From: Plasmodium brasilianum
Taxonomy: Eukaryota; Apicomplexa; Aconoidasida; Haemosporida; Plasmodiidae
Length of the DNA stretch: 64,000 bases
Assembly: GCF_023973825.1 (NCBI RefSeq)
Contig: NC_090122.1
Location: forward strand, 558,001-622,000
Direction of reading: 5' to 3'
Position numbers and translations under genes: made by a program. This document shows positions 26,816 through 38,070 of this stretch, piece after piece. The notes beneath the pieces are model-generated. The model had not been told where the DNA came from, searched no databases, and worked only from the letters and a program-made list of their open reading frames with translations. The first letter of the stretch is position 1; each line of letters opens with the position of its first letter.

Positions 26816-28294
26816 CTAAATATCATCAATAATAGCGGTGAAGGCCTGTGCACCCAATAAGCAAGTCTTCAATAGTCCAAACTCGTCCGTTTTAATCCTC
26901 ATATATCCTTTTTCACCCCATTTTTTCCCCCATGAGTTTCTGATAATATAATAATAGTGTTTTTCCTTTATTTTTAGTGCGGTATTATATATTTCTTCCA
27001 TACCATAACCAACAATAATTACGGCATGGTTCACGGAACTTGCACAAGAACCATCAAAAATACCACCCTGATAGTAAGCGAAATCATCGTTTGCTGCAAT
27101 ACTTACACTTAAAGGACCTAAAAATCGTATGGCTTCCTTAAATCGAACTTGCGGTATTTCTACATAAGTTTTAATTTCATATTTTGTTTTACACTTATCA
27201 ATATCACATAATTCTGGAGTTAAATCTATATATGGATAATATTTTCCTTCACACAAACCTCCAAATTCTATCATATCATCAAAAGCTAAAGGAATAAATC
27301 CATATAAACATCCATTATTTTTAAAAGAGCACTCAATTAATTCTTGTTCACTTAATTGGACTAATTTTTTTCTTCTAATGGCATACTGTGATTCTACAAC
27401 TCCTACTGTGCTAAAAGCCCAACAGGAACCACAATTCTTTTGATCTTTAACTGGTGTAACGGCATTAAGTTTTCTCCAATCATGAATAACATGATCAAAA
27501 TTTTCATCCTTTTTTTTATATTTAATAATTACATCTTCGTATTCACTTAAGCGTGGTAACTTATTACCAATTTTTTTTAAATCGAATGTTTTTAATGTTA
27601 AGTATTTATTTTCAAATTCTTCATACGTTAAGTCACTAAATCTGTTAAGTCCTTTTGTATATAAACTATTCGATTTGTTATGTGCTTCTACTTTTTTCAA
27701 ATTTTCTGAAAAGATAAGAAACTTTTGTTGCATTTCTTCTACAGAATTATATTGCTTTCCATGTTCTTTCATAAACATATAAAAGGAGTTAACTGTTTCT
27801 AAATTACTCATTAAATATTTCATATCAATAAAATTTATACCATTATATCTTATCCCGTTTGTTACAGTTTCCACATTGTTCATATATGTAGTAGTATTAA
27901 CACATTTTTTATCATTGCATCCATCTTTTTTAAGAGTTTTATTATACTGTATTCCATTTTTTTTTAAATCATTATCGTTTTTATCATATAAAGACATCAA
28001 TTCTTCTATTTTTGACACAATGAATTTCTTTCCATTTTTACTTTTTAATAAAAAATTTATTATATAATCGTCATTCATGTTTTCTGTAATTGAGTCATTA
28101 AACGTGTAGTTATTTTTTTTGGGTCTTGAAAAATAAAGTGCGGAACAAGCAACAACACAAATTGTTGCAACGGACAGAAGAATGAAGTAGTTCTTTTTCT
28201 TTTTAAAAGGCACTTTATCAATTTCCTTTTCTCCAAAGGCTTCTTTTTCCGTTTTAATTGATTCGTTTGATGAGTAGTGTATGTGGTACTCCAT
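26816..28294 (-). CDS. Falcipain/vivapain-family cysteine protease, divergent copy 2
   Basis: Single exon, 492 residues, same architecture as its neighbours: cytosolic tail, KKKK, membrane anchor (about 35-56), pro-segment with an ERFNIN-like helix (about 187-206) and 'NRFSDLT', then the mature domain from about 270. Catalytic residues are intact: Gln285, Cys291, His423, Asn453. It departs from the other two at substrate-pocket sites. The conserved C-x-G-G loop reads Cys-Leu-Tyr-Gly (329-332), placing Tyr where Gly usually lines the S3 site. The residue matching the S2-floor acid of falcipain-2 (Asp234, mature numbering) is Gln483. The haemoglobin-arm region (about 433-446) is present. It is therefore probably active but with shifted specificity. 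The pro-segment has an extra Cys pair (126, 131) not seen in copy 1. The minus-strand start ATG is followed by the shared 'MEYH..YS' opening. Confidence 0.95.
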   Translation of the reverse strand: MEYHIHYSSNESIKTEKEAFGEKEIDKVPFKKKKNYFILLSVATICVVACSALYFSRPKKNNYTFNDSITENMNDDYIINFLLKSKNGKKFIVSKIEELMSLYDKNDNDLKKNGIQYNKTLKKDGCNDKKCVNTTTYMNNVETVTNGIRYNGINFIDMKYLMSNLETVNSFYMFMKEHGKQYNSVEEMQQKFLIFSENLKKVEAHNKSNSLYTKGLNRFSDLTYEEFENKYLTLKTFDLKKIGNKLPRLSEYEDVIIKYKKKDENFDHVIHDWRKLNAVTPVKDQKNCGSCWAFSTVGVVESQYAIRRKKLVQLSEQELIECSFKNNGCLYGFIPLAFDDMIEFGGLCEGKYYPYIDLTPELCDIDKCKTKYEIKTYVEIPQVRFKEAIRFLGPLSVSIAANDDFAYYQGGIFDGSCASSVNHAVIIVGYGMEEIYNTALKIKEKHYYYIIRNSWGKKWGEKGYMRIKTDEFGLLKTCLLGAQAFTAIIDDI

Positions 28295-30835
28295 CGTTAA
28301 AAAAAAATATATATGTATATATGTATATATATATGTTTATGTATGTACGTATATAAATATATACGTATAATTGCCCTACTACGTATATTTAACAAATTTA
28401 AACGAAAGGTTTAATCTGGTTGAACTAACACAAGCATATAATGTTAAACGTAATCATCAAAATATTAATTGCGCATTAAAAAGGAACAAACAAAACTTTA
28501 TTTTTTTTTTTTTTCGGGAAATAATATTATGTTACAATGCAAAAAAATATATACTATTTTATGCAAGCGTTATGGATGAAAAAAAAAAAAAAAGGTTGAA
28601 CTTTTTTTTGAAATGCTAAAAGGTAACAAACTTATTTATTATTTTTTCCAACGTTAAAAGGGATAAATATATGTACTATTTATTTTAAAACTAATTAAAG
28701 TGTTACAAGAGTATACTATGTTTCTACTGAAAATTCTACTAATAGTAAAATGGACTTTATTCTGTACTAAATAAAAAAAAAACAAAAAAAAGGAGGAAAA
28801 AAGCAAAAAATGCAAAAAAAGGAAAAAATATAAAAAAATGTAAAAAAGGAAAAAAATATAAAAAAATGTAAAAAATGAAAAAAAAGGAAAAAAGGAAAAA
28901 AGGAAAAAAGGAAAAAAGTAAGAAAGTAAAAAAGTAAGAAAGTAAAAAAAGTTAAAAAGTCAAACAAAGCAAAAAAGGAAAAAAAGAAAAAAAAGGAAAG
29001 AAAAAAACCTTAGCTTAAAACTTCTTAATGTTGCACTAATTAATAATGTAACGGAAAAAAGAATAAATAATTTTTTACTATTCTCCCTATAGGCCATTCC
29101 CTTAATATCAATTTCACGCAAAATTTATGAAAATATTTTAATATATAAATAATTATTAATGTTAAAAAATTTTTAAAATTTAGAATTATACACATATAAT
29201 ATATATGGTGAAAAAATAAATATTCTAGAAAAAAAGAGAAAAAAAATTAAAAAATTTTTTTTGATATAAATTGTGAGTTATGTAAAATTTGTTCTTTTGT
29301 TATTGCATTTTCCCCATCGGTTTTACACCATGTTTTTATTTTACCGTGCCTTACATTATTACAAAGAATTAAGCGTACTAAAGAAATTAGAAGACTAAGT
29401 AACGCACATATTATGTTTATATATATATGTATATATTTTTTATATTTATATATTTGTACATATAATTATACATTCATACATACATATTATGTGCCCTTTT
29501 TACGGCTTAATTTTTTTTATTCATAGAAATAATCAGATGGTATACCAATTCAAAGGGCTGAATCAATTTAATTTGCCTACCTATTAAGCAAACAACAAAA
29601 AAAGCAAAAATTAATTTAAAATTTTTAAACTACTTTTGTGTTGCTTCTTTTTATTGTTCATTGTTTCCTCACCACTTGGTTAAGCCACTTTTTTATTGAT
29701 ATATATATATAATGCAAAATTGGCTTAAATGCTCTCAAAAAAGCAAATCAACAATATTAAGCTTTAAAAAATATGGCGCAACTGATTAGAGGAAAAATGA
29801 AAAAGCTGAAATTAAATTTTGTAAAACTGCCACTATTATTTTAAAACTTTTCTACTACAAAAAAAAAAAATTCTTTTTATAATTATAATTTTTAATACAC
29901 ATGGATGAGATTAGCAAAACACACCGATAAAGAAACGTTTTCCCTACCGTTAAATTGACACAAATATATATATATACATACATACACGCATACATACGTA
30001 CACGCATACATACGTTCACGCATACATACATACGTTCACGCATACATACATACGTTCACGCATACATACATACGTTCACGCATACATACATACATACACG
30101 CATACATACATACATACACGCATACATACATACATACACGCATACATACAACATGCATACGTATGCGTTCTTGTGTGTATAAAAATGGCTTAATGTGTGT
30201 AGCACCGCAGCCTGCTAACATTTGCATACATACGTGTTATTTCTTTGTTGTTTCTTTTTTAACTAATGTTTTTGATCTTTAGCTTTTATTCAGAACGTTT
30301 AAAGAAATAAGAACATGTGAAAGTCATAATATGAAAAAGTAAAAAAATTATAAAATAAAAAAATCATAAAAAAATGAATAAGTGAAATAATGAAAAAGTA
30401 GTAATGAGGTATATAGTAACAAAATGATAAAATTGCAAAAGAAATAAAAAAAAATAATAAATGACAAATAACAAATTTAATCTGTCAAGCAAGAAGAGCG
30501 AAATACATATATATATATAAAGGATAAGGACATCAACGAAATAGAGTTAAATTATGGCCAACATGGGAATATAATTTATATATGTGTATAATAGGAACCG
30601 TTTCGTGTGTATGCAGAACATACTACAATTTATATCCTTTCTAATGAACAACACAAGGAAAACTAAAATAGCATGAAACGACTATTCGATGTCAGTAAGG
30701 TGGTTGTTTTCCTTCGACCTGAACTAACAAGCGCATCGTCGTTTTACACTTATGTAAATATACACAAAATGCTAAGGGATCCCCCTCTTTTCATATCGTA
30801 TCATACATATATTTTTTGTATTATTACTATTTCCT
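28295..30835. promoter_or_regulatory. Intergenic region between protease copies 2 and 3
   Basis: This holds the promoter region of copy 2 and the 3' flank of copy 3. Positions 28770-29010 are a purine-rich 'aaaaaggaaaaa' degenerate array. Positions 29975-30150 are a tandem repeat listed separately. A slightly more GC-rich island lies at 30680-30790, close to the copy 3 stop. No RNA gene or open reading frame of interest was found. Confidence 0.55.
29975..30150. repeat. 16-20-bp 'acgcatacatacatac' minisatellite
   Basis: Roughly nine head-to-tail copies of 'cgcatacatacatacgttca'. The right-hand copies carry 'catac' in place of 'cgttc', so the array has two adjoining sub-blocks. Frames on both strands give Thr/His/Ile/Tyr or Cys/Met/Val repeats and are not genes. 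Confidence 0.8.
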
Positions 30836-32332
30836 CTAATCAATCATAGCAATTATCGCTTCAGTTCCTAATAAACAAGGTTTTCTATATCCATTTTCGT
30901 CTGTCTCTAATTTTATAAAACCTCTCTCACCCCATGTTTCTCCCCATGAATTTTTTATAATATAATAATAATGTTTTTTATTTTTCTTTAACATAGTATC
31001 ATATATTTCTTCTACACCATAACCAACAAGAATGACAGCATGGTTAGGTTCATCACCACATTCCCCATCAAATATACCTCCTTGATAGAAAGCAAAATCA
31101 TCACTAACAGCAATACTAACACTAATGGGTCCTAAGAATTGAACTGCCTCTTTAAATTTAAATTCGGGTACTTCTAAATAACTACTAATGGTATATCTAT
31201 TTTTACATTTATCGAGTTGACATAATTCTGGCACTTTACCTACATAAGGATAATCACTCTCTGAACACAAACCTCCTAACTCTATTACATCATCAAAAGC
31301 TAAAGGAATAAAACCACCATCACATCCAGCATTTTTATTAGAGCAGTCAACTAATTCTTGTTCACTTATTGATGAAAAAATATTTTTTCTAATTGAATAT
31401 TGAGATTCTATAACACCTACAGCACTAAAGGCCCAACATGAACCACAATTTCCTTGATCCTTAACAGGGGTAACACCTTTATGTAACCTCCAGTCATAAC
31501 TTACATGATCAAACACAGCATCTTTTGGTTTATATTTATTTATTGCTTCATCATAACTAATTATATTGGATGATTTATATGTTCCATTATTTGGATTAAA
31601 TTTTTTTAAAGTCAAATACTGTTTTTTAAATTCTTCAAAAGTTAAGTCACTAAATTGGTTGACTCCTTTTCTATATAAAATATTATTGGATTTGTTATGT
31701 GCTTCTACTTTTCTTAAATTTTCGGAAAAGATAAGGAACTTTTCTTGCATAACTTCAATGGATTTATAGTCCTTTCCATGTTTTTTCATAAACATATAAA
31801 AAGAATTAACTGATTCTAAATTAGTCATTAAAAATTTTGTATCATAGAAATTCACCTGATCGTTCTTTTTTACTACTTTTAAATTTCCAAACCTTTTCTG
31901 ATAACTACTATTGCTGCTACCACTACAACTAGTACAACTCCTATTGTGGTTTCCTTTAACTACGGCATTATTATTATAATTCGACTGGTTTTCCCTTTCT
32001 AAATCATTACCACTAATCTTATCATGTGATGATATGAGCTCTTCAATTTTTGATACAATAAATTTCTTTCCACTTTTACTCTTCAAAATTGATTTAATAA
32101 CAAAATCGTCATTATCATTTTCCTTATCTAATCTATCAAATATATCCTTATTTTTTCCTGTTCTTATGAAATAAATCAGTGAATATGCAAATATGCATAC
32201 TACCGAAATTGACAATACTATGAGTAAATTCTTTTTCTTTTTTGCACTACTGTTATCCTCCATTTTTTCTACAAAATATTCTCTTTCTGGCTTGACATAT
32301 TTATCCTTAGAATACTCCATGTGATACTCCAT
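30836..32332 (-). CDS. Falcipain/vivapain-family cysteine protease, copy 3
   Basis: Single exon, 498 residues, complete. Cytosolic tail with KKKK, anchor (about 35-56), Asn/Ser pro-segment with a small Cys cluster (133, 136), an ERFNIN-like helix (about 194-213), 'NQFSDLT', and the mature domain from about 278. Catalytic Gln293, Cys299, His431 and Asn461; GCDGG loop at 336-340 followed by Phe-Ile; S2-floor Glu491, as in falcipain-3; haemoglobin arm about 441-454. Role by family: haemoglobin digestion and possibly cytoskeletal cleavage late in the blood cycle. It is closer to copy 1 than to copy 2 around the active site, where a 70-base stretch is identical. It is divergently oriented to the ApiAP2 gene, sharing a 2.4-kb upstream region. 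Confidence 0.95.
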   Translation of the reverse strand: MEYHMEYSKDKYVKPEREYFVEKMEDNSSAKKKKNLLIVLSISVVCIFAYSLIYFIRTGKNKDIFDRLDKENDNDDFVIKSILKSKSGKKFIVSKIEELISSHDKISGNDLERENQSNYNNNAVVKGNHNRSCTSCSGSSNSSYQKRFGNLKVVKKNDQVNFYDTKFLMTNLESVNSFYMFMKKHGKDYKSIEVMQEKFLIFSENLRKVEAHNKSNNILYRKGVNQFSDLTFEEFKKQYLTLKKFNPNNGTYKSSNIISYDEAINKYKPKDAVFDHVSYDWRLHKGVTPVKDQGNCGSCWAFSAVGVIESQYSIRKNIFSSISEQELVDCSNKNAGCDGGFIPLAFDDVIELGGLCSESDYPYVGKVPELCQLDKCKNRYTISSYLEVPEFKFKEAVQFLGPISVSIAVSDDFAFYQGGIFDGECGDEPNHAVILVGYGVEEIYDTMLKKNKKHYYYIIKNSWGETWGERGFIKLETDENGYRKPCLLGTEAIIAMID

Positions 32333-34187
32333 CGTTCAGAAAAGAACAGAATACCAATTAATTGTTATGTAGCTCGTATAAATATCAAGATATATGTATA
32401 TATATCACTATGTGTATATATATATCACAATAAACATATATATATTAAATATATGTGGTTAATATAAATTGAAAAGAAGGAAAAGGCAAGGGTAAATTAA
32501 CGCAATAATAAAAATTCCTTAATTTGTTTAAAAAATATATTATAAATAAATATACATACAAATAGATACAAACAAATGCAATATATATATATATATATAT
32601 ATATATTTATTTATTTATATAATATCCTTGATAATCGAACAATTTAAAAATAAAAAAAAAATTTTTTGGAAACTTAAAAAATATTGTAATAATAACATAT
32701 TATTTCTTTTCTATTATAATTATTCATTAAATTAAAACAAAATCAATTAACTCTTTCATATAAAAAAATTGACATAATTAAAAATATATATATGTAAATT
32801 TTTACTATGTAACTATTGTTACTTATTCTTATTATTCTTAAAAAATTTACAATACATGTACTTAATATATAAATATACATATACATACATATAATGTATA
32901 TATATATATATATATATATATTACAAATATATTATATCTATATGTACATATATACTTACATTTACAATATATACATGCGTTTTGACAGTTTAACGAAAAA
33001 AGGAAAAATTACATTTATTTTTATACATTCAAATCATTGTAGAATATCTAAATAATTGAATATTGGAATATTTGAAAATCTTAATATTTACAAATTTAAA
33101 CAAATTTACAATAAAAAAAAAAAAATTTAATTCGAGAGGATAAAATTACCTCTTTTACATAATATATCAATCTATGTACATAATAATATTATATACATAA
33201 AATAGCACTTCTGTTTTTTAAACTATTTAGTGTTTCATTTTGAATACTATTGTTCTATTTTACTCTATTATTACCTTGCTTTTTCTTTTGTTCTTTTCTT
33301 TTTTTTTTTTTTTGATTTATCATTTTTTTATTTCGTTTAATTTATTATCCATGTTTAATAAATAAAAAAAAAAAAAAAAAAAAAAAAAAACAAAAAAAGC
33401 AAAAGTTCATACATAATCGGATATATTATATATGTATAAGGTATCTTTTTTTTTTTTTCTCAAAACTAGGAAAAATTTAAACTGTTTGTATATATTTATA
33501 TTATGTTCCCGCAGGGTGATGTCAACTTTAAATTACATATGAAACATGCAAGAAAAAAAAAAAAGAAATTAAATATATAATCATATAATCCTTGCAAAAC
33601 TCCCATAATTCGTAAATTCTACATATTTTGAAGTTTGCACATTTACATTTTATTTTATGTTTTTTACAAAATGTAAATTTATATAATGATATTATATACG
33701 TACAATATATATTACAGATATGAGAAAAAATGTTTTCAACAATGGTAGTGTAGATGCTAAATATATATAAATATTTATATATATAATAATATTGTGTGGT
33801 TAAGTGTAAAATAATTTTAAAACAAATCTTTTTCTTGTTTATTTATTTTTTTTTTTTTTTTCCCTTTAACACTAATTTACAAAATATATGAGAAATTAAA
33901 AAAAATCGGAACTTACCCCTTTCCACATGCTTGAAAATTGCTCGGGTTAAAACGAAAAAACAAATTTTTAAGTGAAAAACTTATGAAAAAAAAGGGGAAC
34001 AATTCATATAATATATTTCTTATATACTAAATATACGTACATTTTCATTTTAATTTGTTCATACTTTATTTATATGCTGTGTATGTGATATTTATACAAT
34101 TTTTTTTATATTTTCAAATATATCTCTTGTTCCATTATGTATATATAGTAGTACCTTTTTTTTATATTTTCGCATATACATGCTGTA

Positions 34188-34226
<39 letters not shown>

Positions 34227-34796
34227 ATAATATAGTATATATTTTAGTTTTGTATGGAATTATATCTAGTGCACACATGATCAATCATGCATACAAAATG
34301 GTTTTCTCGTATGTACTGGTTGGATTAAGCATTATGCCATGAGCAAAGTTTTTTTTAAGATTAGAAGTAAATAAAAATGATATGGGGTGTACAAAAGTAA
34401 TAAACTTTTAACGCAAAATTTTTGAATTCTTGTAAATTTCTTTTTGCATATATAAGAAATTATGTCATTAAAAGCAATAATATTACATTAAAAAGATAAG
34501 AAGCATAATTTTTTTTTTTTTTTTTCGTGTTTAATGTTATGTACAACACAAGGAAACATAGTTAAATTAAATATAAAAAAAAAAAAAGAATTTTAATTTT
34601 TTTTATACAAAAGTAGAATGTTTCCGATTGAGAAATATAATTAAGTCGTTCCTCATTTATTTGCCAACGCACATGTTATATATATGTATTGTTTGTATAT
34701 ATATATGTGCACGTATATATATAGGTACATGAGTTACCTTATGCTTGTATGCATGAACATTTCCTTTTTTTACGGTTGAACATATGAAGAACTGCA
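32333..34796. promoter_or_regulatory. Head-to-head intergenic region, protease copy 3 / ApiAP2
   Basis: A very AT-rich divergent promoter region. It holds (TA)n runs at about 32580-32608, 32895-32921 and 34190-34222, and poly-A runs near 33113 and 33364-33390. The only less AT-rich patch is at about 33505-33525. A run of open frame at 34055-34342 is Ile/Tyr/Phe-rich and has no coding support. No regulatory motif can be assigned by eye. Confidence 0.5.
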
Positions 34797-36401
34797 ATGA
34801 TTATGAGTATTTGTACTTCATTTAATTTGTTAAAAGATAACCCTTCAAAAAAAAAAAGGTTTTTCCTTGTATGTGTTAGTAAATTTCTTCATACAAGTCC
34901 ATTAAAAAAAGATAGAAAAAGTTCAACATATTTAAGTGTTATTAAAAACAACTCACACTTATGTAAACAAAAGGAAAAAGATGGCCATAATATTGATAAA
35001 ATTGTAAGTCCCGAAAAAAGAGAAAAGTCTCTTTTTGTTCAGCATGTCTTTAAGTGGGGAATAGGAAATAAATTTCGCTCGGATCCTGAAAATAGGTTCG
35101 TTCCATAATGTATTAATATACATAAATAAAACAAAATAAAGAAAAAATTATTACTAAATGAATGAACAAGCAAATGAACAAATAAATGAATAATTGAATA
35201 AATGAATAAATGAATAAATAAATAAATGAATAATTGAATAAATGAATAAATAAATAAATGAATAATTGAATAAATAAATAAATGAATAAATGAATAAATG
35301 AATAAATAAATAAATAAATAAATGAATAATTGAATAAATAAATAAATAAATAAAGTAATAATATAACACTATAACAGTACATCTGGTTAAGCGAGCTTTA
35401 ATAAAAATGAAAAAACAAATACGCTACAAAATAACGAATTTTACCCCAAAATTATATTGACTTTTTTATGCAAGCATTTTTTTTTATAATTCATGTGCAA
35501 CTAATGCTATTAGAAGCTGAGCCATATACAGATAGTCAGCACTAACATAATACTTATAAATCATTCTATTTTTACTATAATAACGTACTAATTTCTTTTT
35601 CTTTTTCATATTTTTTCTACCTATATTTTTTTCTTTTTTTTCATATTTTTAAATTAGATTTCACCCCGTTCATCTTAATCGTTCTAAAGAAGTAACTATT
35701 CGGAAAAGCTACTTTGATTCTGATAATGAAAATATAAAATATGAAGAATTAAATGAGCAATGGGAGGTTTTCTGGTTTCAAAATAATAAGTTAAACGCAA
35801 AACCATTCCCTATTAAAAAGTATGGCATAGAGGCAGCGAAAAAAGAAGCAATTAAATTTTATGAAACCTTAAAAGTAAAACGATAATTATTTATTGCTTA
35901 TTATTTTATTTTATTTTATTTTAATTTTTGTTTTATTTTATTTTTTATAAAAATTAAAAATGCTACGCCTCCTTATAATATTAATTCATTTTATTGTCCA
36001 CCATAATTCTTTCTGTCCTGCTTGATATGATCTATTTAAAAAAATTGCTACATGCCTTTTTAGGTTAACAATTATCTAAATACGAAGCCTCAGTTTGAGT
36101 CAGGGGTAGAAGGTGAGTATAATGCATCGTACCTTTTTATAAAATGTTCATTTATGTATACACTTGTTTGTGAATATTTATACATGTGCAAACATTCATA
36201 TACATATATGTACCTAAAAACAATGCATGTACTCTCGTATTCATACCTGTAGGTGTTCATTATGACGTTGTAACTAACTGCTGGGTATCTTTTTATCGGC
36301 TAAACAATTTTCCAGTATCTAGATCCTTTTCCGCTGAGTATCACGGATTTGAAACAGCGAAAAAATTAGCAATTGAACGAGTTAATAAATATCAGAAATA
36401 G
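34797..36401 (+). CDS. Compact ApiAP2 transcription factor with two AP2 domains
   Basis: Four exons fit in phase: 34797-35095, 35658-35874, 36064-36112, 36253-36401; 237 residues. The N-terminus (about 95 residues) is Lys/Ser-rich. The first AP2 domain spans the exon 1/2 junction ('GNKFRSDPENRFHPVHLN', 'QWEVFWFQNNKL', then 'IKKYGIEAAKKEAIKFYE'). The second fills exon 4 ('GVHYDVVTNCWVSFYR', 'RSFSAEYHGFETAKKLAIER'). Each shows the Trp-containing strands and the 'YG-x-E-x-AK-x-x-A' helix of AP2/ERF DNA-binding domains. The position between the protease cluster and CYP19B matches the P. falciparum ApiAP2 gene known as PF11_0163. No other domain is visible, so this is close to a bare DNA-binding unit. 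Intron 1 contains a 4-bp 'aaatgaat'-type repeat array. Confidence 0.87.
35150..35352. repeat. Tetranucleotide (aaatgaat/aaat) array in ApiAP2 intron 1
   Basis: A 200-base tract of 'aaat' and 'gaat' units lies wholly within the first intron of the AP2 gene. The minus strand reads as an open Phe/Ile/Tyr/Leu repeat and is not a gene. Confidence 0.85.
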
Positions 36402-36864
36402 AAGTCAAAGCCAATGTACATGCATTTATTCTTCAGATTAAGAAAAGACATTAGTGTGAACAATATTTCAAATAAACTAAATATTAAATATTTTGAATTA
36501 AAAAGAAGTAGTAATAGTATTCTGTTTTTTTCTAATATATTTTAATAATCTACTTAAAATAGGGTAAAAAAAGTACCCTTTTTGAAGGGAAATACATACA
36601 TACCTTCTTGTGTGTATATATGAAACCTTACATTGGACTACATTATTCATATGACCCCACATATATATACAGGGATTTGTCATTATTATCTTATTTGTAG
36701 CATTTCTTTTTACTTAATGCTTTCTTTTTCCTGTACATTTTTCTTATTGTTTTCTTTTAAACAATTACATGTATAAAAAAAAAAAAAAAAAAAAAAAAAT
36801 TTTCTTCATTCTCCTTGCTCAATAAAAATATTTAGAAAAAAAAATAAACCTTTAAAACAGTATT

Positions 36865-36938
<74 letters not shown>

Positions 36939-36980
36939 ATGTACAAATGTACACACAATAAATATTATGCATACATAACG
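36402..36980. other. Convergent spacer between ApiAP2 and CYP19B
   Basis: Tail-to-tail intergenic DNA with a poly-A run of about 22 at 36777-36799 and two (TA)n tracts at 36866-36933. It likely contains both 3' UTRs. No gene is seen. Confidence 0.6.
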
Positions 36981-38070
36981 TTACAACACACCCGATTTTG
37001 TTATTAAAACTCTTTTTGATGGTTCCCCTGATTCACTACCAACTGCCTCAATTTGAACTAGCTTATCCAAGCCATCAATTACTTCACCAAAAACAACATG
37101 CCTCCCATCAAGCCATGGTGTTGGAACAAATAAAATAAAGAATTGACTCCCATTTGTATTTCTTCCAGCATTTGCCATTGATAGCATTCCTTTTTTAGTA
37201 TGTTTTAAAACAAAATTTTCATCCGCAAATTTATTTCCATATATACTTAAACCACCAGTTCCATTAAAATTTGTTATATCACCACCTTGAGCCATAAAAT
37301 TTGGTATTATGCGATGAAATATGGAGTTGGTGTAACTCAACATTTTCCCATTAACTACGGTACCTTTACATATACTTACAAAATTTTCAACAGTTTTCGG
37401 GACTACTTTTCCATATAATCCAAAGGTTATTCTCCCAACTGGCTTATTATTTATGCTTACATCAAAATATGCCTATATTTATTTTGAATTAAAACAAAAA
37501 AATTATGACCACGTAATTCAAAAATGTGCAAAAAATGAAAAAATTGTTATGAATACACAAGGTAAAATATATTAGGCGAAAAAACTATTATAAACATACA
37601 AGGTAAGATGTAGAAAGTGAAAAAATTAATATGAACACGCATGGTAAAGTTTAGAAGGTGAAAAAATTACTATGAATATTTATGGATAAAAAAAAGCAAA
37701 AAGGGAAAATAAAATAAAATAAAATAAGAGACAGAAAAAAAGAAGTAACACTTATAAATTCGAATTACTACAGATTTTATTTTGTTCTATTCATTTAGTC
37801 CCCCAAACTGTGCTTAATTAATTAGATTTATAGAAAAAATGGTACTTTTAATTTTTTTCCCTATTCTTACTTTATGTGTAATTTCAGGATTCTCACCACT
37901 AACAAGGTCCTTTTGAAGTAACAAGAATATTGATAAAATCGTCCAGAGCTGAGAAACAAAAATAAGGGAATTGTTAATATATATTAATTAATTATTAACA
38001 AGTTTTTATCTTTAATTATTTCATATACTCTTCTTTTTTTTTTTTTTTTATATCATACTAGTTTATTCAT
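36981..38070 (-). CDS. CYP19B: Secretory cyclophilin (peptidyl-prolyl isomerase)
   Basis: Three exons: 38070-38059 (only four codons), 37948-37871, 37472-36981; 193 residues, all junctions in phase. A signal peptide ('[16 protein letters not shown]') is split across the tiny first exon, and the cyclophilin domain begins at about residue 31. Isomerase and cyclosporin-site residues are present: Arg in '[14 protein letters not shown]', the 'NGSQFFI' strand, and Trp in '[14 protein letters not shown]'. It should catalyse proline isomerisation in the ER or secretory path. The P. falciparum counterpart CYP19B also sits beside the falcipain cluster. There is no KDEL-type ending; the C-terminus is Ser-Gly-Val-Leu. 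The four-codon first exon is easily missed, leaving the protein without its signal peptide. Confidence 0.92.

Noticed and set aside
29960..30160. Regular spaced repeats considered as a CRISPR-like array
   Set aside because: There are no unique spacers; the unit is a simple degenerate 'catac' minisatellite in a eukaryotic nuclear genome.
30640..30800. Less AT-rich island considered as a C/D-box snoRNA
   Set aside because: No proper RUGAUGA/CUGA box pair with a terminal stem could be found by eye.
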